Source of the DNA: Flagellimonas ochracea
GTDB taxonomy: Bacteria > Bacteroidota > Bacteroidia > Flavobacteriales > Flavobacteriaceae
NCBI RefSeq assembly: GCF_009903685.1
Contig: NZ_JAAABI010000001.1
Coordinates: 744,001 to 808,000 of the forward strand
Direction of reading: 5' to 3'
DNA length: 64,000 nucleotides
Position 1 is the first letter of the stretch. Each line of letters opens with the position of its first letter. Below are positions 34,456 through 42,857 of this stretch, piece by piece. The notes under the pieces are model-generated. The model had not been told where the DNA came from. It ran no database searches and saw only the letters and a list, made by a program, of their open reading frames with translations. Made by a program: the position numbers and the translations under genes.

Positions 34456-35766
34456 CTAAACCTCGCTCGACTTGAAATTAGTTGTTTTCAATTCTTTTAA
34501 TCGTAGTGTTACTGCACTTTTATGGGCCTGTAAGCCCTCAGCTTCGGCCATCAACTCAATGGTATGGCCAATTTTTTGCATTCCCGCTTTTGATATCTTT
34601 TGGTAGGTCATACTCTTCATAAAACTATCCAGATTCACTCCACTGTATTGCTTGGCATATCCATTGGTTGGTAGGGTATGGTTGGTTCCCGAGGCGTAAT
34701 CTCCGGCACTTTCAGGCGTATAGTTACCTATAAATACAGAGCCTGCATTCTGGATGTTTTGAAGATAGAAATCTTCATTTTCCACGCACATTATAAAGTG
34801 TTCAGGTCCATATTCATTGATAAGCTCCACGGCCACTTGGTCGTTTTTGACCAAAATCAATTTACTGTTGGCCACGGCCTTTTTTGCTATTTCTTCTCGA
34901 GGCAAATCCTTGATCTGTATCTCAATTTCTTTTTCAACCTTGTTGATCATCATTTCAGATGTTGAAATTAAGAGTACTTGGCTATCCGCGCCATGCTCCG
35001 CTTGGCTCAACAAATCGGAAGCTACAAATGCGGGATTAGCGGTATCATCTGCCACTACCAAAAGTTCACTAGGGCCTGCGGGCATGTCGATGGAGACGCC
35101 AAATTTGGTGGCCAATTGCTTTGCAACTGTTACATATTGGTTTCCAGGACCAAAAATTTTATAGACCTGGGGAATCGACTCAGTTCCAAAAGTCATGGCA
35201 GCAATGGCCTGAATACCGCCCACTTTAAAAATTTGGGTGACGCCACAAAGACCAGCCGTATACAATATTGCGGGATTGACATTCCCGTTTTTATCCGGAG
35301 GGGTGCACAAGACTACTTCTTTGCATCCTGCAATTTTAGCGGGGACTGCCAGCATCAGTATGGTTGAGAAAAGTGGGGCGGTTCCTCCCGGGATATAGAG
35401 CCCCACCTTTTGGATTGGTCTTTTTTCCTGCCAACAATGAACCCCTGGCATAGTCTCGACTTCGACTTTTGGTGTTTGCTGTGCTCGGTGAAACTTTTCA
35501 ATATTGGACTTGGCCAAAGCAATGGCTTCTTTCAATTTGGAGGAGATATTTTTTTCAGCCTCACTAAGTTCCTCATCGGTCACTGATAAAGCATCTAATG
35601 TGACGTAGTCAAACTTTTGCGTGTATTTTCGAAGTGAGCCATCACCTTGGGATTCTACATCTTGAAACACTTCCATGACCACTGCTTCAATATCATCTAC
35701 CGTTTGAGTAGGCCTTCGAAGGAACTGCTTCCAAGTTTTTTTGTTTGGATTGTAAATTCTATTCAT
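34456..35766 (-). CDS. hisD: Histidinol dehydrogenase
   Basis: A 436-residue zinc-dependent enzyme that oxidises histidinol to histidine with NAD in two steps. Marks are GLYIPGGTAPLFSTILMLAVPA near 127, VFKVGGIQA-like (IFKVGGIQAIAAM) near 182, IFGPGNQYVTVAK near 207, DMPAGPSELLVVAD near 230, DLLSQAEHGADSQVLL near 255 with zinc-ligand Gln/His, and YGPEHFIM with the catalytic Glu-His near 323. The ending ESAGDYASGTNHTLPTNGYAK is typical. It overlaps the upstream GNAT gene by eight bases. Confidence 0.96.
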   Translation of the reverse strand: MNRIYNPNKKTWKQFLRRPTQTVDDIEAVVMEVFQDVESQGDGSLRKYTQKFDYVTLDALSVTDEELSEAEKNISSKLKEAIALAKSNIEKFHRAQQTPKVEVETMPGVHCWQEKRPIQKVGLYIPGGTAPLFSTILMLAVPAKIAGCKEVVLCTPPDKNGNVNPAILYTAGLCGVTQIFKVGGIQAIAAMTFGTESIPQVYKIFGPGNQYVTVAKQLATKFGVSIDMPAGPSELLVVADDTANPAFVASDLLSQAEHGADSQVLLISTSEMMINKVEKEIEIQIKDLPREEIAKKAVANSKLILVKNDQVAVELINEYGPEHFIMCVENEDFYLQNIQNAGSVFIGNYTPESAGDYASGTNHTLPTNGYAKQYSGVNLDSFMKSMTYQKISKAGMQKIGHTIELMAEAEGLQAHKSAVTLRLKELKTTNFKSSEV

Positions 35767-36199
35767 TGTTAAATCTTTTTACCAAGTGGTATCCCAACGC
35801 TTCGTATCCATGGCTTTCCCAGAATTTTTTACCTCTTATGTTTTTGGCGTAACAATTGACTTCCGTTCCTTCACAGCCAATTTCCTTCGCATACTCGAAA
35901 AGAAACTGCATTAAAAGGTTTCCTATTCCCTTCCCTTGATAGTTTGGGTCAATCATCACATTGTCAGGCTCCAAGTGCTTTCCTGCATATAATTTATTGA
36001 GTGTCCAAACCCCACATATACCGATTAAACGTTCTTGGTCGTACACACCAATGCATTGGTACCCCATGGGAATCATTTCCGTTAATCGAAGCTCGAGGGT
36101 TTCCATCGAGACTTTTTTGTTATTTAGTAAATACGCCAAAGGCAGAATGCTTTTTAATTCACTCTTTGGAATCCACTTTATGACAAATTGTGCTTCCAT
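35759..36199 (-). CDS. GNAT-family N-acetyltransferase B, in the his operon
   Basis: A 146-residue GNAT acetyltransferase. Motif A is NYQGKGIGNLLMQFLFEYAK (about 90-109), preceded by the strand PDNVMIDP and followed by NCYAKNIRGKKFWESHGYEALGYH, motif B. It is not close in sequence to GNAT A of the same operon. It lies between hisG and hisD and overlaps hisD by eight bases. The substrate is unknown. Confidence 0.85.
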   Translation of the reverse strand: MEAQFVIKWIPKSELKSILPLAYLLNNKKVSMETLELRLTEMIPMGYQCIGVYDQERLIGICGVWTLNKLYAGKHLEPDNVMIDPNYQGKGIGNLLMQFLFEYAKEIGCEGTEVNCYAKNIRGKKFWESHGYEALGYHLVKRFNNE

Positions 36200-36209
36200 T
36201 ACTCGGGGT

Positions 36210-37067
36210 TCAGATTACCATTTTCTCAATGGGACAAACCAGTATACCCTCTGCCCCTGCTTGTTTCAATTGATCAATCACTTCCCAGAATGTATTGCTT
36301 TGTATCACGGAATGTACAGAGCTCCAACCTTCTTGGGCCAATGGCAGCACAGTAGGGCTCCGCATTCCTGGAAGTATGTTGATGATTTCATCCAGTTTTT
36401 GATTAGGAGCATTGAGGAGCACATATTTGTTTTGTCTTCCTTGCAACACGGATTTTATCCTAAAAAGTAATTTCTCCAGAATTTCCCTGCATTCTTCCGA
36501 TATGTTTGGAGAAACGGCCAACACCGCTTCACTTTTTAAAATTACCTCAACCTCTTTTAAATTGTTTTTGAACAGCGTACTTCCACTGGAAACTATATCA
36601 CAAATGGCATCGGCCAGGCCAATATTGGGAGCAATTTCTACAGAACCATTGATGATGTGCATTTCGGACGATACGCCCTGCTCTTCCAGATATTTTTTTA
36701 CAGTATTGGGATAAGAAGTGGCTATACGTTTTCCTTGTAAATCTTGAATGGAATTGTACTTGACACTTTTTGGAACAGCCAGTGAAACGCGACATCGGGA
36801 AAAACCAAGTTTTTGGGCTATGGAAATATCACTTCCTTTTTCCACAAGTACATTTTCGCCAATTATGGCAATATCCACTACTCCATCCCTCAAATATTGT
36901 GGGATATCTCCATTTCTAAGATAAAACACCTCCAGAGGAAAATTTCTTGCTGTGGCTTTCAGTTGATCTTTACCATTGTCGATGGAAATACCACAATCCT
37001 TAAGGATTCGCAAGGAATCTTCATTTAAACGACCACTCTTTTGTACCGCAATGCGAATTTTTGTCAT
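36210..37067 (-). CDS. hisG: ATP phosphoribosyltransferase, long form
   Basis: A 285-residue enzyme for the committed step of histidine synthesis. It has IRIAVQKSGRLNEDSLRILKD at the start (in part), VVDIAIIGENVL near 70, the PRPP-binding loop DIVSSGSTLFKNNL near 160, and the C-terminal regulatory domain with LNAPNQKLDEI, LPGMRSPTVLPLAQEGW and AEGILVCPIEKMV. The long form does not need HisZ and is normally inhibited by histidine through that domain. The start at 37067 (MTKIRIAVQ) is preferred over an in-frame ATG nine codons upstream. It is the first structural gene of the operon, preceded by an attenuator. Confidence 0.96.
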   Translation of the reverse strand: MTKIRIAVQKSGRLNEDSLRILKDCGISIDNGKDQLKATARNFPLEVFYLRNGDIPQYLRDGVVDIAIIGENVLVEKGSDISIAQKLGFSRCRVSLAVPKSVKYNSIQDLQGKRIATSYPNTVKKYLEEQGVSSEMHIINGSVEIAPNIGLADAICDIVSSGSTLFKNNLKEVEVILKSEAVLAVSPNISEECREILEKLLFRIKSVLQGRQNKYVLLNAPNQKLDEIINILPGMRSPTVLPLAQEGWSSVHSVIQSNTFWEVIDQLKQAGAEGILVCPIEKMVI

Positions 37068-37100
37068 TTTCAGTTTCTTTTTGTGAGAGACCAAATGGGT

Positions 37101-37136
37101 TCAAAAACAAAACCCGTTTGATTTCTCAAACGGGTT
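37101..37136 (-). terminator. His-operon attenuator terminator
   Basis: On the minus strand AACCCGTTTGA and TCAAACGGGTT pair perfectly over 11 bp around the loop GAAA (arms 37126-37136 and 37111-37121), followed by TTTTGTTTTT. It lies 28 bases after the stop of the leader peptide and 33 bases before the hisG start, the normal position for transcription attenuation. Confidence 0.92.
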
Positions 37137-37164
37137 AGAATATATTTTACACAACAATACATTT

Positions 37165-37218
37165 CTATCTCGCTTGAGAGCAAGGATACAAATGGTGATG
37201 TGTGTTGTTGATTCTCAT
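37165..37218 (-). CDS. His leader peptide, 17 residues with three consecutive histidines
   Basis: Reads MRINNTHHHLYPCSQAR followed by TAG; the His codons are CAT CAC CAT. A short leader with consecutive codons for the pathway product, followed by a strong terminator and then hisG, is the standard layout of ribosome-mediated attenuation. When charged His-tRNA is scarce the ribosome stalls at the run and allows an alternative fold. The end of the leader can form its own stem (CTTGCT with AGCGAG, minus-strand reading, one G-U). The ATG is only seven bases after the -7 box, so the message may be nearly leaderless. Confidence 0.88.
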   Translation of the reverse strand: MRINNTHHHLYPCSQAR

Positions 37219-37225
37219 TTCACTT

Positions 37226-37252
37226 CAAAAGTAAAATATATTTTTTTATCAA
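37226..37252 (-). promoter_or_regulatory. His operon promoter
   Basis: On the minus strand TACTTTTG (37226-37233) matches the -7 consensus TAnnTTTG exactly, and a TTG lies 16 bases upstream (37250-37252) at the end of a T-run. It lies just before the leader peptide ATG at 37218. Confidence 0.75.
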
Positions 37253-37263
37253 AAAAGGGTTAT

Positions 37264-38079
37264 TTAGTTATTTCCCAAAATTAAGGGCAATCCGTCATCG
37301 CCGGATCCCACTACAACCACCTTGGCATTGGGTGATTGTGCCAACATCAATGTGGCCTCAATTCCCTTGTCCTGTAAAATCTTATCGGTCAGGGAAGCGC
37401 TTAGAATTCTGTTGGCATCAGCCTTTCCTTGTGCCTCTATCCGAACCTTTTCGGCTTCTTTCTGGGCGGTGACGAGCCTAAATTCGTACTCCAAAGACTC
37501 CTGTTCTTGTTTTAGTTTACGCTCAATCGCTTCCTTGATGGTATTCGGCAAAGTAACATCGCGTACCAAAATCTCATTCAACTGAATATACTGGCCATCC
37601 ACGATTGCCTTTGTCTCCTCAAAGATTTCCTTCTGGATGGCGTCCCTTTTGCTTGAATACAATTGTTCTGGAGTGTATCGGCCAACAACACTTCGTGCCG
37701 CTGAGCGTATGGCAGGAAGAAGTACACGGTCCTTGTACTGTTCGCTTTTTTCTTGGTGCAGTTTTCCCAAAAACTCATATTTTGGTTGAAACCAGGCTGA
37801 GGCATCCAACTGGATATCCAACCCGTTGGAGGACAGGACCTTCATTTTTTCAAAAACCTCCTGTTGTCTCACCTCATAAATATAGACCTTGTTCCAGGGC
37901 GCTACTAAATGAAATCCCTCACCCAATGGTGGTCCATCGGTAACCACACCGCCACCAAATACTTTATATAGCACTCCGGCTTCTCCTGAACCGATAGTCA
38001 CAGCTGATTTTGAGATTAATATGATGAGAAAAATAATGCCCGCTATTACAGGCAATGCAATTTTTGGTAATCTATCCAT
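37264..38079 (-). CDS. SPFH/prohibitin-family membrane protein
   Basis: A 271-residue protein with one N-terminal membrane helix (about 8-23, ALPVIAGIIFLIILIS) and an SPFH/band 7 domain (about 25-195) typical of prohibitins, which form large ring assemblies on the membrane and modulate proteases such as FtsH. The core GFHLVAPWNKVYIYEVRQQEVF (in part) and LPAIRSAARSVVGRYTPEQLYSSKRDAI (in part) are characteristic. A coiled-coil segment (about 185-225, rich in EAEKVRIEAQGKADA) follows. It is the last gene of a fabG/VWA/SPFH operon; the his promoter begins within 12 bases of its end. Confidence 0.88.
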   Translation of the reverse strand: MDRLPKIALPVIAGIIFLIILISKSAVTIGSGEAGVLYKVFGGGVVTDGPPLGEGFHLVAPWNKVYIYEVRQQEVFEKMKVLSSNGLDIQLDASAWFQPKYEFLGKLHQEKSEQYKDRVLLPAIRSAARSVVGRYTPEQLYSSKRDAIQKEIFEETKAIVDGQYIQLNEILVRDVTLPNTIKEAIERKLKQEQESLEYEFRLVTAQKEAEKVRIEAQGKADANRILSASLTDKILQDKGIEATLMLAQSPNAKVVVVGSGDDGLPLILGNN

Positions 38080-38089
38080 TGTTCTTATT

Positions 38090-40123
38090 TTAAATTAGTC
38101 CATTATATTTTCTTATAAACCACTCCAATGCAAGGGAAAGAGCTATAATTCCAAGTAGTATTCCAAAGTCAATCAAAGATACGACATTTTGTCTGCTCTT
38201 TTGAACCGGACGGTACTGCTCTGCATTGGACAACTCATCCATCAAAGCGTTGACCTCTATGGGTATGTATGCCTTTCCATTGGTCCGTTCGGCCAATTGT
38301 TGAAGCTTGTCAAAATTTGCTGATAGCAGTTTTTTTTCAGGGTTGAAATCGAGAATTTTGAATCTTCCCCCACTTTTTAGATTTTCACTCTCCACGGTCA
38401 CTGTGAATTCATATTCTCCTGCTTCCAAATCACTAAGGTCCACCTCATAAAAACCGCCCTTTAGCACCATGGGAACCTCGCGAAAAAATTCATTGTCCTG
38501 CCCCTTCATATTTATAGTCAGGGATGCATTGGCATCAAATGTATAACTTTCGTCAAAATAGTAGGCCTTTATGTTGGCACTTTGGGCATTTTCAAAAACA
38601 GGGGTGAAATCTAGGTTGAGACGACTCCGTTTGGAATTACTTGTAAGATATAGCATCAATTTCCCCATAAAATCATCAAAATTCTGAAAACTTTGGTCAT
38701 TCCTAAAAACCTGGGCTCTCCATTTCCAAATATTCTCACCGAACAATACGGCTTCTCTTTGTTCCCCATTCGTGATCACGGCAAACAAGGGAGCATCCAG
38801 ATTCACACCTCTTATCTGTTGGAACATTATTGATTCAACGGCACCCTCAAATTCCAAATCCCCCAAATTCCCTTTTAAAGGTGGGAATGCATCTACTTCA
38901 AAATTGCTCAGGCCGAACAACCCAAAAGAATTGTTGAGAACAGGAACTAGTTCTTCTGTTGGACCGATACCTTGAAAGCGATATGCCTGCTGAGCTTGAT
39001 TTAAGAAAGTCCAGTCGGTCTGTGCCCCTGTTATGGTAAAATGTCCCGTTCGTGAATTGGAAAGATATTCATAGACTTTGCTGAACCTCCGATTTGGTTG
39101 GTACAAAATCAAAATGTCTGCTTCCTCCAAATCTGTTGTAGAAAGGCTAGGTTTTGCAATGGTCACAGAGCGTTGCTCATTGGATTCTATGGCTTTTGTA
39201 AGGGCCCCAATATCAGGATGAAGCATATCTGAAACGATAATTACGTTTGTTTTTTCATCTATGACTTCGACGAAAGTTTCCTTACTATTATTGATTATTT
39301 TTTTTTCATTGTCCAGAGGTTCCACTTCCACCTTAATTGTTTTAATGCCCACACTTTTTGCTTCAATTAAGGTATTCAAGGTAAAACTGTAATTGGAAGC
39401 GCTTAGCTCAATCCGTTCTCGATACACCGGGGTGCCGTTCACCGAAACAACAACCCTTTTTGAAATCGGAGTACTTCCATTGTAACTAATACTAGCTTCA
39501 ATGGGAAACTTATTTTTTAGAAAAGCATATCGGTTTGCATTCAAAAGCCCTATGGAAAGGTCCTGATATTGTGTAGTGTCACCAACAACCACGGGATGGA
39601 CAGAAAAACTGTGAGCGGGATTAAAATACTGGTAGTCCTTCCCCAAGGTTTGGTTTCCATCCGTTACGAGTATGACCGCGCTGGAGCTGTTCACAAAAAT
39701 TTCAGCAATATCTGTTAGTGCATTGGTAATGTCGGTGTTCTTTTTATCAAACAGCAAAGAATCTTTTGACACTAGCCTCTCGCCGAACTCATACTGATGC
39801 AAAGAGAAACGTTCACGTAAATTGACATTTTCGGATATTCTATTGACTGTTTCCTTAACGGTGTCATCGGAGCCTGCCTCTTTAATGGAATAGGAATCGT
39901 CCACCAATAAAATGAGGTTAGGTTTTTCCAAGAAATAATTCTTGGATACGAACTTGGGATTAACCAGCAACAACAATCCACAGAAAATAGCAATGAATCG
40001 TAGGCCAGCCAGATAAAATTTTAGGGAATCCTTCCTGGGGTTTTTATAATAATATTGGTAAAAAACAATGGTAATCGCAGCAACGGCAGATAAAACAATT
40101 AAAAGAACCGTGCGTAATTCCAT
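38090..40123 (-). CDS. VWA-domain membrane protein, BatA-like
   Basis: A 677-residue protein with two N-terminal membrane helices (about 5-23 and 36-54) and one near the C-terminus (about 650-668, VSLIDFGILLGIIALSLALEWF in part), so a large periplasmic or cytoplasmic loop lies between. The VWA domain has a DDSYS MIDAS motif at about 74-78, then a TDG in ILVTDGNQT near 155. The middle (about 270-470) looks like a class I glutamine amidotransferase-like fold as in other aerotolerance-type membrane proteins, and beta-domains follow. The organisation resembles BatA/BatB-like proteins of Bacteroidota. The role is unknown. Confidence 0.8.
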   Translation of the reverse strand: MELRTVLLIVLSAVAAITIVFYQYYYKNPRKDSLKFYLAGLRFIAIFCGLLLLVNPKFVSKNYFLEKPNLILLVDDSYSIKEAGSDDTVKETVNRISENVNLRERFSLHQYEFGERLVSKDSLLFDKKNTDITNALTDIAEIFVNSSSAVILVTDGNQTLGKDYQYFNPAHSFSVHPVVVGDTTQYQDLSIGLLNANRYAFLKNKFPIEASISYNGSTPISKRVVVSVNGTPVYRERIELSASNYSFTLNTLIEAKSVGIKTIKVEVEPLDNEKKIINNSKETFVEVIDEKTNVIIVSDMLHPDIGALTKAIESNEQRSVTIAKPSLSTTDLEEADILILYQPNRRFSKVYEYLSNSRTGHFTITGAQTDWTFLNQAQQAYRFQGIGPTEELVPVLNNSFGLFGLSNFEVDAFPPLKGNLGDLEFEGAVESIMFQQIRGVNLDAPLFAVITNGEQREAVLFGENIWKWRAQVFRNDQSFQNFDDFMGKLMLYLTSNSKRSRLNLDFTPVFENAQSANIKAYYFDESYTFDANASLTINMKGQDNEFFREVPMVLKGGFYEVDLSDLEAGEYEFTVTVESENLKSGGRFKILDFNPEKKLLSANFDKLQQLAERTNGKAYIPIEVNALMDELSNAEQYRPVQKSRQNVVSLIDFGILLGIIALSLALEWFIRKYNGLI

Positions 40124-40127
40124 CCAT

Positions 40128-40877
40128 TTAGGTTAACATGCCTCCATCAACATTCAAAACCTGTCCAGTGACATAGGCTGAAAGGTCTGAAGCAAAGAAT
40201 AGACAGGCATTGGCCACGTCTTCGGGAGAACCACCGCGCTTAAGTGGAATGGCATCCCTCCATCCTTGTACTGTTTTTTCATCCAATTTGTCGGTCATCT
40301 CGGTTTCAATAAAACCAGGGGCAATAGCATTACAACGAATATTTCGTGATCCCAATTCCAAGGCAACAGATTTGGTAAAGCCAATCATACCAGCCTTTGA
40401 GGCCGCATAGTTGGTTTGTCCGGCATTTCCTTTTATCCCAACCACACTGCTCATATTAATGATGGACCCTTTGCGCTGCTTCAACATGGTACGTTGAACA
40501 GCCTTGGTCATGTTAAACACAGATTTCAAATTGATTTCAATCACTTGGTCAAAATCATCCTCTCCCATCCGCATCAATAGATTGTCCTTTGTAATTCCAG
40601 CATTGTTGATCAATACATCGATTCTCCCATCAAAATCTTCCAAAACTTGCGCCACCAAAGCTTCGGAATCTTCAAAGCTTGCAGCATTACTTTTATAGGC
40701 TTTGGCTTTAACCCCCATTTCAGATAGTTCTTTTTCCAATTCCAAGGCCGGGGCTTCACTGGAACTGTAGGTGAAGGCTACATTGGCACCATGCTTGGCA
40801 AATACCTGGGCAATGCCCTTTCCAATTCCTCGGCTTGCTCCAGTAATGATTACGTTTTTTCCTTCCAAAATTTTCAT
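40128..40877 (-). CDS. fabG: 3-oxoacyl-[acyl-carrier-protein] reductase
   Basis: A 249-residue short-chain dehydrogenase. The NADPH-binding motif is TGASRGIGKGIA (13-24), the NAG motif is LINNAGITKDN near 89, and the catalytic set is Ser 140-area (NMSSVVGIKGNAGQ), Tyr and Lys in TNYAASKAGMIGF near 155-163. The end VTGQVLNVDGGM is typical of FabG. It is the first gene of the operon with the VWA and SPFH proteins, four bases from the VWA start. A TATATTTG promoter box precedes it. Confidence 0.95.
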   Translation of the reverse strand: MKILEGKNVIITGASRGIGKGIAQVFAKHGANVAFTYSSSEAPALELEKELSEMGVKAKAYKSNAASFEDSEALVAQVLEDFDGRIDVLINNAGITKDNLLMRMGEDDFDQVIEINLKSVFNMTKAVQRTMLKQRKGSIINMSSVVGIKGNAGQTNYAASKAGMIGFTKSVALELGSRNIRCNAIAPGFIETEMTDKLDEKTVQGWRDAIPLKRGGSPEDVANACLFFASDLSAYVTGQVLNVDGGMLT

Positions 40878-40906
40878 AGGGTGTCGGTGTTTGAATGGTT
40901 ATCAAT

Positions 40907-40914
40907 CAAATATA
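40907..40914 (-). promoter_or_regulatory. -7 box TATATTTG for the fabG/VWA/SPFH operon
   Basis: Exact TAnnTTTG match on the minus strand, 29 bases upstream of the fabG ATG. No clear -33 element. The sucD terminator hairpin lies just upstream. Confidence 0.55.
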
Positions 40915-40932
40915 GTTGTTGTTTTATGTTTT

Positions 40933-40964
40933 GCCGAAAAAAAATCCCGCTTTAGACGGGATTT
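40933..40964 (-). terminator. Intrinsic terminator after sucD
   Basis: On the minus strand AAATCCCG and CGGGATTT pair perfectly around a 7-base loop, followed by a run of T. It lies about 20 bases after the sucD stop and separates it from the fabG operon. Confidence 0.87.
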
Positions 40965-40984
40965 AAAATAGTTTTAACGGTTTG

Positions 40985-41857
40985 CTATCCAACTACCGCT
41001 TTTACTTTTAATCCTATTTCTGCTGGCGAATCCACTACGTGGATACCACATTCACGCATAATTCGTTTTTTGGCCTGAGCTGTGTCATCGCTACCACCTA
41101 CTATGGCTCCCGCGTGGCCCATAGTTCGACCAGCTGGGGCAGTTTCCCCGGCTATAAATCCCACGATGGGTTTTTTGCTGCCACTTTCTTTATACCATTT
41201 TGCCGCATCACCCTCCAACTGTCCACCAATTTCACCGATCATCACCACACACTCAGTTTCTGGGTCATTGATTAAAAGCTCTAATGCCTCTTTTGTCGTG
41301 GTTCCAATTATGGGGTCTCCACCTATTCCAATAGCGGTAGTAATGCCCAAACCTTGCCGTACTACTTGATCAGCAGCTTCATAGGTCAGCGTTCCAGATT
41401 TGGAAACAATACCAACATTTCCTTTCTTAAAAACAAAGCCGGGCATAATGCCCACTTTGGCTTCCCCAGGAGTGATAACGCCCGGACAATTGGGACCTAC
41501 TAGTGTACAGTCCATATCCTTTATGTAATCGTTGGCTTTTACCATATCGGCTACGGGAATGCCTTCGGTTATAGTAATGATCACTTTAATTCCTGCACTG
41601 GCGGCTTCCATTATGGCATCTGCTGCGAAGGCAGGCGGAACAAAGATTATTGAAGTATCGGCCCCGACTTTGTTTACAGCTTCTTCCACAGTGTTGAAAA
41701 CAGGTTTTCCCAAATGCTCTTGACCTCCTTTACCCGGGGTAACTCCGCCTACAACATTAGTACCGTACTCAATCATTTGTTCCGCATGGAAGGTTCCCTC
41801 ACTTCCGGTAAAACCTTGTACTATTATTTTTGAATCTTTGTTTACTAAGACGCTCAT
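40985..41857 (-). CDS. sucD: Succinyl-CoA synthetase alpha subunit
   Basis: A 290-residue TCA-cycle subunit that binds CoA and carries the phosphohistidine. It has IVQGFTGSEGTFHAEQMI near 12, the CoA-binding SIIFVPPAFAAD near 68, LVGPNCPGVITPGEAKVGIM near 117, and the active-site His in RTMGHAGAIVGG near 244. The beta subunit sucC is not in the window, which is common in Bacteroidota. It is downstream of the second lpxD by 59 bases but has its own TATTTTTG box. Confidence 0.96.
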   Translation of the reverse strand: MSVLVNKDSKIIVQGFTGSEGTFHAEQMIEYGTNVVGGVTPGKGGQEHLGKPVFNTVEEAVNKVGADTSIIFVPPAFAADAIMEAASAGIKVIITITEGIPVADMVKANDYIKDMDCTLVGPNCPGVITPGEAKVGIMPGFVFKKGNVGIVSKSGTLTYEAADQVVRQGLGITTAIGIGGDPIIGTTTKEALELLINDPETECVVMIGEIGGQLEGDAAKWYKESGSKKPIVGFIAGETAPAGRTMGHAGAIVGGSDDTAQAKKRIMRECGIHVVDSPAEIGLKVKAVVG

Positions 41858-41877
41858 ATCATCAAGTTAATTAGGTG

Positions 41878-41885
41878 CAAAAATA
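41878..41885 (-). promoter_or_regulatory. -7 box TATTTTTG for sucD
   Basis: Exact TAnnTTTG match on the minus strand, 20 bases upstream of the sucD ATG in the gap after lpxD2. Confidence 0.5.
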
Positions 41886-41916
41886 TGGTTTGCTGGAATT
41901 TTGCACGTTCATTTTT

Positions 41917-42852
41917 CTAATTCTTTTTCAATTTTTCAAGCATTTCTGGAATCTTTTTAACGTGGGCCATTTGCTTTAATTTTTCCCTCGCCTCTTCCGC
42001 AGGGCTTCCAAAGTAGGTTTTTCCTCCCTCCAGGGATTTGGATAAGCCACTTTGCGCTAAAACCACTGCCTTTTTTCCTATGGTGATTCCGCTAGTAACA
42101 CCTACTTGGCCCCAAAGCGTAACCTCGTCCTCCACAATTACACAGCCAGCTATGCCCACATGGGAAGCTATCAAGCATTTTTTGCCAATTACCGTGTCGT
42201 GTCCCACCTGGATTTGATTGTCCAATTTTGAACCTTCCTTAATTATGGTGTCACCAGTCACACCTCTGTCGATGGTACAAGAGGCACCTATATCCACATT
42301 GTCTTCAACGACCACTCTACCCCCGGACAGTAATTTGTCAAAGCCTTCAGGTCTATTTTTATAGTAAAAAGCATCTGCACCCAATATGGTGCCTGCGTGA
42401 ATCGTCACGTTATTGCCAATTACGCAATTGTCATAAATGGTAACATTGGGATGGATTGTACAATTCTCGCCTATTTTAACGCCGTTTCCGATAAAAACAT
42501 TGGGTTGTATCACAGTACCATCACCTATTTCCGCTGTTTCGGCAATACTGCTGGATGCCTCTTTAAAAGGTTTGAAGAATAGAGTCAACTTGTTGAAGTC
42601 CCTAAAAGGATCATCGGAGATAAGCAATGCTTTCCCTTTTGGACGGTCCACTTTTTTGTTAATGAGCACCACTGTAGCCTTTGATTGTAGCGCTTTGTCA
42701 TAGTACTTTGGGTGGTCAACAAAAACAATTTCCCCCTCTTCAACCACGTGAATTTCATTCATCCCGAAGACTGGAAAAACAGATTCGCCGACAAATTCGG
42801 CTTGGATGATTTCCGCAATTTCTTTTAAGGTATAGGCTTTAGGAAATCTCAT
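41917..42852 (-). CDS. LpxD-like hexapeptide acyltransferase (second copy)
   Basis: A 311-residue paralogue of LpxD. An N-terminal uridine-binding-like domain (about 1-100) is followed by a left-handed beta-helix of hexapeptide repeats (about 105-270), with GQVGVTSGITIG and the probable catalytic His in IQVGHDTVIGKKCLIASH near 208. It contains VVEDNVDIGASCTIDRG, as LpxD does. Compared with the other LpxD at 45612-46643 it is 32 residues shorter and diverged. It lies just after efp. It may acylate a different sugar nucleotide or act on a different acyl chain; that is inference. Confidence 0.85.
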   Translation of the reverse strand: MRFPKAYTLKEIAEIIQAEFVGESVFPVFGMNEIHVVEEGEIVFVDHPKYYDKALQSKATVVLINKKVDRPKGKALLISDDPFRDFNKLTLFFKPFKEASSSIAETAEIGDGTVIQPNVFIGNGVKIGENCTIHPNVTIYDNCVIGNNVTIHAGTILGADAFYYKNRPEGFDKLLSGGRVVVEDNVDIGASCTIDRGVTGDTIIKEGSKLDNQIQVGHDTVIGKKCLIASHVGIAGCVIVEDEVTLWGQVGVTSGITIGKKAVVLAQSGLSKSLEGGKTYFGSPAEEAREKLKQMAHVKKIPEMLEKLKKN

Positions 42853-42857
42853 TTCCT

